Below are positions 56,380 through 64,000 of a stretch of 64,000 nucleotides of DNA, one piece after another. The notes below the pieces were generated by a model. The model was given only the letters and a program-made list of their open reading frames with translations. It was not told where the DNA came from and did not search any database. Position numbers and translations under genes: made by a program. Within the stretch, counting starts at the first letter, position 1. Each line of letters starts with the position of its first letter. Source of the DNA: Hyphomicrobiales bacterium (GTDB lineage Bacteria > Pseudomonadota > Alphaproteobacteria > Rhizobiales > Beijerinckiaceae); assembly GCA_019247605.1 (NCBI GenBank), contig JAFBAS010000188.1, positions 25,847-89,846 of the forward strand, in the 5' to 3' direction.

Positions 56380-57003
56380 TCAGCGCGAGCGCCCCGCGCG
56401 AATCCGCAAGATTAGCGCGCCCGACCCGCCGAGACCGGCACCCGCTTCCTCGAAGCCGATAACGAGCGCCCGCAAATCCGGCATGGCGAGCCAGAGCGGC
56501 ACGGTGCGCCTGAGCACGCCGCGCTCCCCCGCAAGCGCCGAACCCGGACCGCCCTTGCCCGTGATCACGATCGCGGTTTGCTTTCGCCGGGCTTGGCAAT
56601 CGTGCAGGAAGGCAACGAGCCGTTGGCGCGCCTCCTCCTGACGCAGGCCATGCAGATCGATCACCGCACCCGGCGCGGTCCGCCCGCGGCGCAGGCGCTG
56701 CAGCAGCTTGCGCTCGATCGTCGCGAGCGGCGGGCCGACGGGTGCGGCATTGGAAGGTCGGGCGCGGCCGCGCGGTCGGGAATCGCCATCACGGCTCGCC
56801 GAGGGAAGGCCGTCCGTGCGCCTGTCCGGCACCGGGGGCTCGCCAGCGGCTTGCGGCGCGACCTTTCCTCGAAGCGGCATGACGTTGCGGGTGACTTCGG
56901 CCCAAAGGCGCACATCCTCCTGGCTCATCCGGCCTCGCGCCCGAGACCGGACCTTGGGATCCGCAGTTTTGCGGAGATCCGCGTTTCGGCGCGGTCCCTT
57001 CAT
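56380..57003 (-). CDS. Smr/MutS2-type domain protein
   Basis: A 207-residue protein with a C-terminal Smr domain: VIDLHGLRQEEARQRLVAFLHD and IVITGKGGPG, motifs of small MutS-related nicking endonucleases. The first 100 residues are Arg/Pro-rich and disordered, starting with MSQEDVRLWAEVTRNVMPL after a short lead. ATG 57003 overlaps the mltA stop. The mltA-smr pair is typical of Hyphomicrobiales. Confidence 0.9.
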   Translation of the reverse strand: MKGPRRNADLRKTADPKVRSRARGRMSQEDVRLWAEVTRNVMPLRGKVAPQAAGEPPVPDRRTDGLPSASRDGDSRPRGRARPSNAAPVGPPLATIERKLLQRLRRGRTAPGAVIDLHGLRQEEARQRLVAFLHDCQARRKQTAIVITGKGGPGSALAGERGVLRRTVPLWLAMPDLRALVIGFEEAGAGLGGSGALILRIRAGRSR

Positions 57004-58112
57004 TGTCGCGGCGGCGCCTCGCCACGAGGAGAAAGCACGAAAAGCCGTCCATGATGGCGCTGACGGCCGGCGAGCTGGCCAGCCTCGGGACCTGCCCCCA
57101 CGAAAAGGTCGATGCGGCCTCGACCGACGATTGCCGTGCCCGTGTCCTGGGCGATCATGAGCCTTTGCCATCGGCCCCATTCGCTGCTCGGCAAAGGCCG
57201 TTCCACATCCATCCAGAAAGGTAGGCCGTATGACCAGAGATCGCGATCGATGGCGAGCGAGCGCCCCGCAGTCAGAGGCAAGCCAGCTCCTCCGATCGGA
57301 CCCTCATGTTCTCGAAGTTCCTCTTCTATCGCGAAGAACACGTAAGAGCGGTTGCGCCGGATCAACGGCGCGGCCTTTTCGGGGTGCGCGCGAAGCCATC
57401 CTGTCAGCGCCTCGAGCGACATTTCACCTTCCGCGATCGCGCCTTCTTCGATGAGCGGCCTTCCGACCGAAGTGTAGGGCCAGCCGTTGCGTCCGTCATA
57501 GCGAAGGCGGATTTTGCGGCCATCCGTGAGCGTCACGCGAGCCGAACCTTGCACCTGCACGATGAAGACCTCGACGCAGTCCTCGAGCCAGACGAGCTCG
57601 AGCCCTTGATCCGAGAGAGCGCCGCTCTCGATGGCTCCGCGATCCGGATAGGGAAGGTGACGTTTGCCGACGCGGCGCGCGCTCGTGAGGAGAAGATCGC
57701 AGCTATCGAGCCGCTCGGGTTCGGGAAGCGTCACGAGGTCGGCTGGGCGCGCGAGGATCGGAGCCTGGAACCTTCCGCCGCGTTCCAGCGAGCCTTCCGT
57801 GGTAGGCTCGAAATACGCGGTAAAAAATGGCCTCGCGGGGTTTTTTGCCGGCGCTTCGGGAAATATTTCAAAGGGCGTGAAATGCGCTTCGAAGAAGGCG
57901 CGCGCCTCGGCGTGATCGCGCGGCTTGGCGCAAAGGGCAGCTTTGCCGATCTGGACGAGCGCGGCCGACGGCTCACGGGCGTGGCGCAAGGGCCTCAGCG
58001 CCGCGACCAAGCGCTCCGCTCCGGCTTTAAAAACGTCGAACGCGGCAAGTGCCTCGTCTTCTTGCCAGCCCGGAAGATGATGGAAAGGGATAGGCCGATA
58101 ATCGGGCGTCAT
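57000..58112 (-). CDS. mltA: Membrane-bound lytic murein transglycosylase A
   Basis: A 370-residue peptidoglycan lytic transglycosylase. The MltA domain is seen in FFTAYFEPTTEGSLERGGRF, QVQGSARVTLTDGRKIRLRYDGRNGWPYTSVGR-type sequence, and the 3D domain at the end (AQDTGTAIVGRGRIDLFVG) carries the catalytic aspartate. With the ATG at 58112 there is no signal peptide; an upstream GTG start inside the open frame (VREKRLAVAGA...) might provide part of one, so the true start is uncertain. Confidence 0.92.
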   Translation of the reverse strand: MTPDYRPIPFHHLPGWQEDEALAAFDVFKAGAERLVAALRPLRHAREPSAALVQIGKAALCAKPRDHAEARAFFEAHFTPFEIFPEAPAKNPARPFFTAYFEPTTEGSLERGGRFQAPILARPADLVTLPEPERLDSCDLLLTSARRVGKRHLPYPDRGAIESGALSDQGLELVWLEDCVEVFIVQVQGSARVTLTDGRKIRLRYDGRNGWPYTSVGRPLIEEGAIAEGEMSLEALTGWLRAHPEKAAPLIRRNRSYVFFAIEEELREHEGPIGGAGLPLTAGRSLAIDRDLWSYGLPFWMDVERPLPSSEWGRWQRLMIAQDTGTAIVGRGRIDLFVGAGPEAGQLAGRQRHHGRLFVLSPRGEAPPRQ

Positions 58113-58201
58113 GGTTGCGCAAGCGGGAACGGATTTCTGCCTAGCTCCCGCCACGGCCAAACGCTTCTCGCGCACCGCGAAAGAACTCACGCCACAGGCG
58201 A

Positions 58202-58918
58202 TCAATGTGTCGTTTCGGTCGCGACGAGCTGCCAATTCGGATCGGGTGAGCGCGTGTCGCGCGAAAACGTCCACACATCGGTCACGTCGACAACCTTGTC
58301 GGGGTTGCCGTCGACGACTTTGCCGTCGCGGTCTCGTGTGGCGGTAATCAGCTTCGAGAGGAAGCGCACCGTTACCTGGCCAATCATATCTTTGACCTGG
58401 GCGTCGAGGATTTTGGCATCATCGATCGAGACGAGCGTCATGTCGACCTTTTCGCCGCGCGTCTCGCGGTCGGAAATGGCCTTTGAAAACCCCTCGAACA
58501 CTTCGGGAGAGAGAAGGTCCCGCAGCTTTTTGCGATCTCCCTTGGCGAAGGAAGTAACCGTGATCTCATAGGCACCCCGCGCACCCGAGATGAATCCCGC
58601 AGGATCAAACCCGTGGGAGGCTGCGTCGAGCGCATCAAGATTATGCGCGAGCGGCGAGCCGGGCTCCGCATATGCTTTCCAGCGATCGGGGTTGCCGCCG
58701 TCATCGAGGCGCGCTCCGCGGTCATTAGCGGCTGTCGTCATCGGAACGACGTTTCCGGGCTGGCCGATCGCGTCGCGACGGAAGGGGGAAGGAGCGGCCT
58801 GGTTGCGCGGCGGCGCGTCCCGCTGCGGACGCTGCCCCAGGACTGAACGAAGCCGCAGCACGATGAAAACCGCGACCGCGAGAAAAAACACCGTGGTGGC
58901 GTCGAATGAATCGAACAT
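58202..58918 (-). CDS. TimA/Tim44-like domain protein
   Basis: A 238-residue protein with one N-terminal membrane helix (ATTVFFLAVAVFIVLRLRSVLG), a proline-rich linker and a C-terminal Tim44-like fold (FAKGDRKKLRDLLSPEVFEGF, VDVTDVWTFSRDTRSPDPNWQLVAT). Tim44 is the mitochondrial import-motor adaptor; bacterial TimA lies in the inner membrane with an uncertain role. The timA-mltA-smr order is conserved, usually with secB and fxsA on the other side; neither is present here. Confidence 0.92.
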   Translation of the reverse strand: MFDSFDATTVFFLAVAVFIVLRLRSVLGQRPQRDAPPRNQAAPSPFRRDAIGQPGNVVPMTTAANDRGARLDDGGNPDRWKAYAEPGSPLAHNLDALDAASHGFDPAGFISGARGAYEITVTSFAKGDRKKLRDLLSPEVFEGFSKAISDRETRGEKVDMTLVSIDDAKILDAQVKDMIGQVTVRFLSKLITATRDRDGKVVDGNPDKVVDVTDVWTFSRDTRSPDPNWQLVATETTH

Positions 58919-59063
58919 GGGTCTTCAGCCTTCTTCCGCCCCAAGCTCATGCCCACGAATTTGGGGCAGAAACAAGAGGATTGAAGCATTGCCGCCCCGC
59001 CGCATCCAAATATCCGGCGAACCCGAGGATCTGCCCGAATTCGGGACACCAGCCTTCATGGCG

Positions 59064-59402
59064 TCAAAAATCGCTTGCGATCCCTTTCACCTCCCAGTCG
59101 CCATAGCGGACAGGGTCCAATCCGCCGCGTCCGTTGCGCTCGCCTTTTCCGGCTTGTGACACTTCCGATTCGCTCTTCTGCGCCTGGGCGCGGCGCTCGC
59201 GAGCTTCACTCAACGCGCGCTTGGCGGCTTCGAGGCGCCGTTCCCGCACGCGATCCTCCATCTCCCCTTCAGTCTTGGCTTGCGTCCGGGCTTCGATCTT
59301 CGGCTCCTCCCCCGGCCTCGTGACCTGGTCAGCGGCGAAGGCCGCGTTCCGGGAAACCGGGCGAGCCTCATTCGGTGCGGATTGCGCAAGCGAGCTCGTC
59401 AT
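59064..59402 (-). CDS. Succinate dehydrogenase assembly factor 4 homologue (DUF1674)
   Basis: A 112-residue protein whose C-terminus GLDPVRYGDWEVKGIASDF is the signature of DUF1674/SdhAF4, which binds flavinylated SdhA during complex II assembly in mitochondria. The first 80 residues are charged and probably coiled (RRLEAAKRALSEARERRAQA). The signature fixes the identity although the rest is poorly conserved. No sdh genes are in the window. Confidence 0.88.
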   Translation of the reverse strand: MTSSLAQSAPNEARPVSRNAAFAADQVTRPGEEPKIEARTQAKTEGEMEDRVRERRLEAAKRALSEARERRAQAQKSESEVSQAGKGERNGRGGLDPVRYGDWEVKGIASDF

Positions 59403-59857
59403 ATCAATTGACGCCCAGGCCCGTTCTCGCCCCCCTATATGCGCCTCTCCTCCAAATGAGGGCTTGGCCGAGCAAACGCAAGGCTCGAGATTCGGGTGTC
59501 CGCTTCTTCAGCTCCACAAGCAACATTTTTTGAATGTAACACGCGTCTCGCCCCCGTTTCGCCCACAACGCTTCATGAACGTGCATATCGTCTCTTCTCG
59601 CGGTTTTGCTGCGAGAAAATCTTCGAAGCCGCTTGATCGCGGCCCGGGGGCCTCGTTGGCCCGGTCACGCCCTTCACGCCAGGGGGCATCGAAAGGCCGT
59701 CGACGGGCCGAGTCAGGCGCCGGTGGATCGAACCCGAAGAAGGGTTCCCCTCTATCGGAAAAATCTGTCACATATCTTAAGGAATTGCGCTCAGGTCTTT
59801 TCTGGCGGCATTGGTGGGCGCGTTTTTCTCAAAAAGGGCATCCGCAAAGGAGCAAGC
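59403..59857. other. Intergenic region between divergent SdhAF4 and heparinase-like genes
   Basis: 455 bases with no recognisable product. A minus-strand frame (59508-59771) and an upstream extension of the heparinase frame exist but lack ribosome sites and family matches. The stretch should hold the two divergent promoters. Confidence 0.45.
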
Positions 59858-61582
59858 TTGGCTGGATCGCGGTGGCGAACGACGGCACCCGGCCGCGCCC
59901 GGGTTCGCACCGGCGCGGGCATGCGCGCTTGGCCGGCGCGGCTTTCCGCTGCCACGCTGCGAATGCCCGGGCGCCTCATCATTGCGCCGCCCGACCCGCG
60001 CACTCACGATCCGACGGTCGCCGAGGACATACTCGCGGGCTTCTTCGTCTTCGCCGGAAAAGTGGTGCACGCGCAAGGCCGTTCGCCTTTCGAGATGACG
60101 CCGCCATCGGCGCAATGGGAAAACTTGCTCAACGGTTTCGGCTGGCTGCGGCATTTGCGCGTGGCCGAGAACCCGTTGGCGAGGACGAACGCGCGGGCCC
60201 TCATCAGCGATTTCCTTCGGCTGCGCCGCAACAACGCAGATCCGGCCTGGGCGCCAGCGGTTACGGCGCGGCGGCTCCTGTCCTGGATCAGCGCCTCGCC
60301 CTACCTCCTCGAGGGCGCGGACCTTGGCTTCTACCGTCGCTTCATGCGGGCGATCGGCCAGCATGCGCGCCATCTCCTGGTCGGCATTCGAGGGGGGTTC
60401 CCGGTCGAGGAGCGCTTCCTTCCAGCCATCGCGCTTTGCGCGGTTTCGCTCTCCTCAGACGCGCGCCCAAGGCTGATGCGGCTTGCGAAACGGGCGCTCG
60501 CGACCGAGATCCGACGGTGCATTCTCGAGGATGGCGGACACATCAGCAGATCACCCCGCGCAATGGTCGACCTCCTTCTCGATCTATTGCCGCTTCGTCA
60601 CCTTTTTCTGGCGAAGAACGAGGATCCTCCCGAGCTTCTGCAGTCCACGCTCGCCCGCGGGTTGCCTCTGTTGCGCCTGCTGCGCCTCGGCGACGGCACG
60701 CTCGGGCTGTTTCACGGGATGGGCTATATGCCGGCCGACGCGCTCGCGATCGTCTTCCGCTACGAGCACGTTTCGGCCGAGCCGCTGCTCAGCGCGCCGA
60801 CCTCGGGGTACGAACGCCTTGCGTCCGGCACGACGGCCTTGCTCATGGATGTCGGCGGTCCGCCTCCTTTTGCGTTCTCGCGATTCGCGCATGCGAGCGC
60901 GCTTGCCTTCGAATTTTCGGATGGGCCGTGGCGAGTCGTCGTGAACTGCGGCGCCCCGATCACGGGAACAAGCGCGGCCCGGGAGGCGGCGCGCCACACG
61001 GCCGCGCACTCCACGCTGGTCGTTTCCGATACCTCGTCCTGCCATTTCGAAACCAGAAATGCGCGATCCGAATTGGGCGCCGCGATCATCGATCGGCCGA
61101 CCCCGCCCAAGGTTTTGCGGGAGGAAGGCGAGGCCGGAACGCGGTTGACCGCGATGCATCACGGTTACGCGCGCCGCTTCGGCCTCTTGCATGAACGCGG
61201 CCTCGCCCTGAGCCCCGACGGGAGGATCGTGCATGGCCTCGATGCTCTCGTCGATGCCGATCCGAAACGGCCGGCCGGCGCCGTCCCGTTTGCGCTTCGT
61301 TTCCACCTGCACCCGAGTGTACGGACAACGATCGAGCCCGTCGAAAGCGCCGTCAGGCTCGATTTGCCGAGCGGCGCTTCGTGGCGCTTCGAGGTGGCCG
61401 GTCAGCGCCCGGTAGTGGAGGAGAGCATCTTCTACGCGGCGCCCGATGGCGCGGGGCGCACGCAGCAGATCGTCATCGAAGCACAATCCTCGGTCACCCG
61501 CGAGATCGCCTGGCGTTTCACCCGGATCAAGGAGGCGGAAGGGCCAAGACCTGCGTCCGGGGCAGCGCGCCAGGGAGAGTAG
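59858..61582 (+). CDS. Heparinase II/III family protein
   Basis: A 574-residue polysaccharide-lyase-like protein. Seen: PGRLIIAPPDPRTHDPTVAEDILAGFFVFAGKVV near the start, an alpha-helical toroid region (RRCILEDGGHISRSPRAMVDLLLDLLPLRH) and a C-terminal beta domain (TAAHSTLVVSDTSSCHFETR). I choose TTG 59858 because AAGGAG lies five bases upstream, better than any other in-frame start; the frame is open to 59606. The family sits beside purH in many Hyphomicrobiales; its natural substrate is not known, and no signal peptide is seen. Confidence 0.85.
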   Translation: MAGSRWRTTAPGRARVRTGAGMRAWPARLSAATLRMPGRLIIAPPDPRTHDPTVAEDILAGFFVFAGKVVHAQGRSPFEMTPPSAQWENLLNGFGWLRHLRVAENPLARTNARALISDFLRLRRNNADPAWAPAVTARRLLSWISASPYLLEGADLGFYRRFMRAIGQHARHLLVGIRGGFPVEERFLPAIALCAVSLSSDARPRLMRLAKRALATEIRRCILEDGGHISRSPRAMVDLLLDLLPLRHLFLAKNEDPPELLQSTLARGLPLLRLLRLGDGTLGLFHGMGYMPADALAIVFRYEHVSAEPLLSAPTSGYERLASGTTALLMDVGGPPPFAFSRFAHASALAFEFSDGPWRVVVNCGAPITGTSAAREAARHTAAHSTLVVSDTSSCHFETRNARSELGAAIIDRPTPPKVLREEGEAGTRLTAMHHGYARRFGLLHERGLALSPDGRIVHGLDALVDADPKRPAGAVPFALRFHLHPSVRTTIEPVESAVRLDLPSGASWRFEVAGQRPVVEESIFYAAPDGAGRTQQIVIEAQSSVTREIAWRFTRIKEAEGPRPASGAARQGE

Positions 61583-61709
61583 CCACGGTCCAACAAGCCT
61601 GAGCCAATCCGCGAATCGCGGGCGGCGATCGTGACGCCTGGCGCGCTTCTGTCGCCTTTCGTCGGTTCGTGATATCGGCGCCCGATCCGGCATTCAGGAG
61701 CATTGCCTC

Positions 61710-63296
61710 ATGGCCTCTTTCCGGCGTGTGATGCGCGCCCTCCTCTCGGTTTCGGACAAGACCGGCCTCGTCGAACTGGCGCGCTCCCTCGCCGCGCGCG
61801 ATGTCGTGCTCATTTCGACGGGCGGCACCGCAAAAGCGTTGAAGGAGGCGGGTCTGAAGGTGATGGATGTCGCGGAGCTCACCGGTTTTCCCGAGATGAT
61901 GGATGGCAGGCTGAAGACCTTGCATCCCAAGGTGCATGGCGGGCTTCTCGCCATACGCGAACATCCCGAGCATGAAGCCGCCATGCTGGCGCATGGCATC
62001 GAGGGGATCGATCTTCTCGTCGTCAATCTTTACCCCTTCGAGCGAATGCTCGCGCAATCTGCTCCTTACGAGGCTTGCATCGAGAATATCGACATCGGCG
62101 GCCCCGCCATGATCAGAGGCGCGGCCAAGAACCATGAGGATGTGACCGTTGTCGTCGATCCTCAAGATTACGCGGAACTTGCCGCCGAGCTCGACAAGTA
62201 CGGCGGTGCCACGACGGCCGCCTTGCGGCGGCGCCTCGCCGCGAAGGCTTTTGCGCGAACAGCCGCTTACGACGCGGCAATCTCCAATTGGCTGTTGCGC
62301 GAGACGGGTGTCGAAGCGCCTTTCGCCTTCGCGCTCGGCGGGCTTCTGGCGCAAGCTCTGCGGTATGGCGAGAACCCGCATCAGAAGGCCGGGTTCTATC
62401 GCTTGGCCGAGCCTCGCTTTGGCGTCGCGACGGCAAGCCAGCTTCAGGGCAAGGAGCTTTCTTACAACAATATCAACGACACGGATGCGGCCATCGAATG
62501 CGTAGCCGAATTTCCGCGTGAGCGCCCGGCCTGCGTGATCGTCAAGCACGCCAATCCCTGCGGCGTCGCGCTCGGAAGCGATCTCGCGGACGCATACGGC
62601 AAGGCGCTGCGCTGCGATCCCACCTCGGCATTCGGGGGCATCGTGGCGGTCAACGGAAAGCTCGATCGTGCTTCCGCGAGTGCGATCGCCGGTATTTTCA
62701 CCGAAGTCGTGGTCGCGCCGGAGGCGGACGAGGACGCGATTGGCGTTTTCGCCGCGAAAAAGAATTTGCGCCTTCTGCTCACCGGCGGACTACCGGATCC
62801 GGCCGCCCCCGGCCTAGCGGTTCGCACGGTGGCTGGAGGATTTCTCGTGCAATCGCGCGACGCGGCGGTTCTCGCCGAGAGCGAGGTGAAAACGGTCACG
62901 CGCCGCGCGCCGACCCCAAGCGAGCTCGAGGATCTGATATTTGCCTGGCGCGTGTGCAAGCACGTGAAATCGAATGCCATCGTCTACGTCAAGGATGGTG
63001 CGAGCGTCGGGATCGGTGCGGGTCAGATGAGCCGGGTCGATGCGGCGCGCATAGCTGCTTGGAAAGCCGAAGAAGCCGCCAAGGCGGCGGGACTTGACGA
63101 GAGCCTCGCCAAGGGCTCGGTCGTCGCCTCGGACGCGTTCTTTCCGTTCCCGGATGGCCTTTTGGCCGCGATCGCGGCAGGAGCCACGGCGGTCATTCAA
63201 CCGGGCGGCTCGATCCGCGATGCAGACGTGATCGCGGCGGCGGACGAAGCCGGCATCGCGATGGTGTTTACCGGCGCGCGGCACTTTCGGCATTGA
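61710..63296 (+). CDS. purH: Bifunctional AICAR transformylase/IMP cyclohydrolase
   Basis: A 528-residue enzyme for the last two steps of IMP synthesis. The N-terminal MGS-like cyclohydrolase domain has [28 protein letters not shown] and [14 protein letters not shown]; the transformylase domain has [28 protein letters not shown] and [16 protein letters not shown] precedes ATG 61710. AICAR released by the His pathway genes at 48-52 kb is recycled here. Confidence 0.97.
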   Translation: MASFRRVMRALLSVSDKTGLVELARSLAARDVVLISTGGTAKALKEAGLKVMDVAELTGFPEMMDGRLKTLHPKVHGGLLAIREHPEHEAAMLAHGIEGIDLLVVNLYPFERMLAQSAPYEACIENIDIGGPAMIRGAAKNHEDVTVVVDPQDYAELAAELDKYGGATTAALRRRLAAKAFARTAAYDAAISNWLLRETGVEAPFAFALGGLLAQALRYGENPHQKAGFYRLAEPRFGVATASQLQGKELSYNNINDTDAAIECVAEFPRERPACVIVKHANPCGVALGSDLADAYGKALRCDPTSAFGGIVAVNGKLDRASASAIAGIFTEVVVAPEADEDAIGVFAAKKNLRLLLTGGLPDPAAPGLAVRTVAGGFLVQSRDAAVLAESEVKTVTRRAPTPSELEDLIFAWRVCKHVKSNAIVYVKDGASVGIGAGQMSRVDAARIAAWKAEEAAKAAGLDESLAKGSVVASDAFFPFPDGLLAAIAAGATAVIQPGGSIRDADVIAAADEAGIAMVFTGARHFRH

Positions 63297-63766
63297 TGCA
63301 AGGGAGCGTCAGTTCCTCCTGACTTTTCCGGAGTCGCTCTGCTGGGTCTAGATGAAGATCGCGTGCATGAGGGAGCGCCAGCTTTGCAAGTCGCGCAACT
63401 TCGCGAGAGAGCCTCTCGCGCCCCTCAGAAACGCCCCGACTAATTGAAGCCAATTCATGCTTATGCAATTAGCGCGCGATGTACCAGGGTCACGACCGGG
63501 GCGCGTCGCGCCTATGGCATTGAGGCCGTCCTGGCCGCCCTGTTGCCTTTGAAAACGAGAATGCGCACGGCCGCCTCGCCTTCCCGAGAGGCGCCGAAAT
63601 TTTCGTCGGCAAGCAGTTCTCCTGAGCAAAAGGAACCTGGCGATAGCGGCTGCATTTTCCTTCACGAGGGCGGGACAGCGTCGCTGCCTAGGCCTGATCG
63701 AATTGAAACTGATCAGTTGGAAGCCGCCCCGCCTACTGCCTGCGCTGGAAATGGGGAAGACTAGCC
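63297..63766. other. Intergenic region after purH, no gene seen
   Basis: 470 bases. A short GTCAG-loop-CTGAC hairpin followed by four T residues (63308-63327) may end purH transcription. Small frames on both strands (63348-63665 minus, 63444-63764 plus) have no family resemblance and no ribosome site. Confidence 0.4.
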
Positions 63767-64000
63767 ATGCGAAAAATTCGTTTATTCTGCGCCGCCATCC
63801 TTGTGCTCTTTGGCACAGCGACGGTCGCGACCTACGCCGCCTCGCCAGAAGAAGAGGTCAAAGCCGCTTACTTTGCTTGGGACCAAGCCTTCAGCAAGGG
63901 CGACGCAAAGGCGATCGCTGCCTTCTACGCCCAAGATGCCATCCTCCTTCCATCCACCCATGTCGTGATCAAAGGACCAGAAGGAGTTGAGAAATTCTTC
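63767..64000 (+). CDS. Exported SnoaL/DUF4440-like protein, N-terminal part
   Basis: The gene runs off the right edge with 78 codons visible. A signal peptide (RLFCAAILVLFGTATVATYA, cleavage after YAA) is followed by SPEEEVKAAYFAWDQAFSKG, DAKAIAAFYAQDAILLPSTH and IKGPEGVEKFF, the first helix and strand of the NTF2-like SnoaL/DUF4440 fold. Members are small periplasmic proteins or ketosteroid-isomerase-like enzymes of mixed function. GGGGAAG lies upstream of the ATG. Confidence 0.8.
   Translation, partial: MRKIRLFCAAILVLFGTATVATYAASPEEEVKAAYFAWDQAFSKGDAKAIAAFYAQDAILLPSTHVVIKGPEGVEKFF

Noticed and set aside
57306..58571. 421-codon plus-strand frame
   Set aside because: Antisense to mltA and timA.
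59508..59771. 87-codon minus-strand frame beginning MTDFSDRGEPFFGFDPP
   Set aside because: GTG start without a Shine-Dalgarno sequence and no family resemblance.
59134..61194. 686-codon plus-strand frame
   Set aside because: Second frame of the heparinase-like gene; its translation is Arg/Ala-rich and has no motif, while the other frame has clear family sequence.
63348..63665. Small minus-strand frame after purH
   Set aside because: No ribosome site, no similarity recognised, overlapping an equally poor plus-strand frame.
1..64000. CRISPR arrays, tRNA or rRNA genes, insertion sequences and prophage genes
   Set aside because: Looked for regular spaced repeats, transposase or integrase motifs, and cloverleaf signatures such as GGTTCGAATCC in the gaps; none was convincing.

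Overview
The window is GC-rich chromosomal DNA from an alphaproteobacterium, most likely of the order Hyphomicrobiales (Rhizobiales). The evidence is gene order: hemE-hemJ-rho-mnmE-mnmG-rsmG-parA-parB on one arm, holA-lptE-leuS in the opposite orientation beyond it, and a DUF299 regulator-maf-aroE-coaE-dnaQ on the other arm. Order-typical genes (TimA/Tim44-like, SdhAF4/DUF1674, HemJ, a CheB-CheR-PAS-HWE kinase), the hisB-DUF2628-hisHAFE-coaA cluster and a typical rhizobial intergenic repeat agree. Family or genus cannot be fixed from the sequence alone.

Layout. 1-4.7 kb: accessory DNA with the start of a RuBisCO-like protein gene, a HigBA toxin-antitoxin pair, a broken orphan antitoxin gene and a sugar (CUT2) ABC transporter with two fused permease halves and no binding protein in the window. 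4.8-9.9 kb: recO, era, rnc, two tandem signal peptidase genes (one with an altered active-site box) and a NYN-domain protein. 10.2-14.2 kb: rpoZ, a fadD-like ligase, a wrecked MFS transporter gene next to a MarR regulator, and a rhizobial repeat. 14.2-32.4 kb: the chromosome core with leuS-lptE-holA, parB-parA-rsmG-mnmG-mnmE, rho, hemJ-hemE, then ppsR-type DUF299, maf, aroE, coaE and dnaQ. The 410-base gap between hemE and the DUF299 gene (27942-28351) is where alphaproteobacterial chromosomes such as that of Caulobacter keep oriC; it has DnaA-box-like and CtrA-box-like sites, and two parS sites lie 5-7 kb away. This window therefore probably contains the chromosomal replication origin and its segregation centre.

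32.5-48.4 kb: a phosphomannomutase/phosphoglucomutase, a possible small membrane protein, a 1789-residue CheB-CheR-PAS-HWE kinase, a cation/proton antiporter fused to a stress-protein-like tail, an unknown gene, the bifunctional (p)ppGpp enzyme Rsh, an orphan NMT1-like binding protein, a metallophosphoesterase and a HAD hydrolase. 48.6-53.4 kb: histidine biosynthesis (hisB, hisH, hisA, hisF, hisE) and pantothenate kinase. 53.4-55.1 kb: a small foreign-looking patch with an AT-rich HEPN-like gene, a frameshifted Phd-type antitoxin remnant, and a DUF6883/DUF4926 pair whose first gene has a stop codon. 55.1-64 kb: adenosine kinase-like PfkB, Smr, MltA, TimA, SdhAF4, a heparinase II/III-like protein, purH and the start of an exported SnoaL/DUF4440-like protein.

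No rRNA, tRNA, CRISPR array, insertion sequence or prophage was found. The best candidates for a second look are the predicted oriC, the two decayed defence/toxin patches, the CheB domain with a substituted catalytic histidine, and the divergent signal peptidase paralogue.
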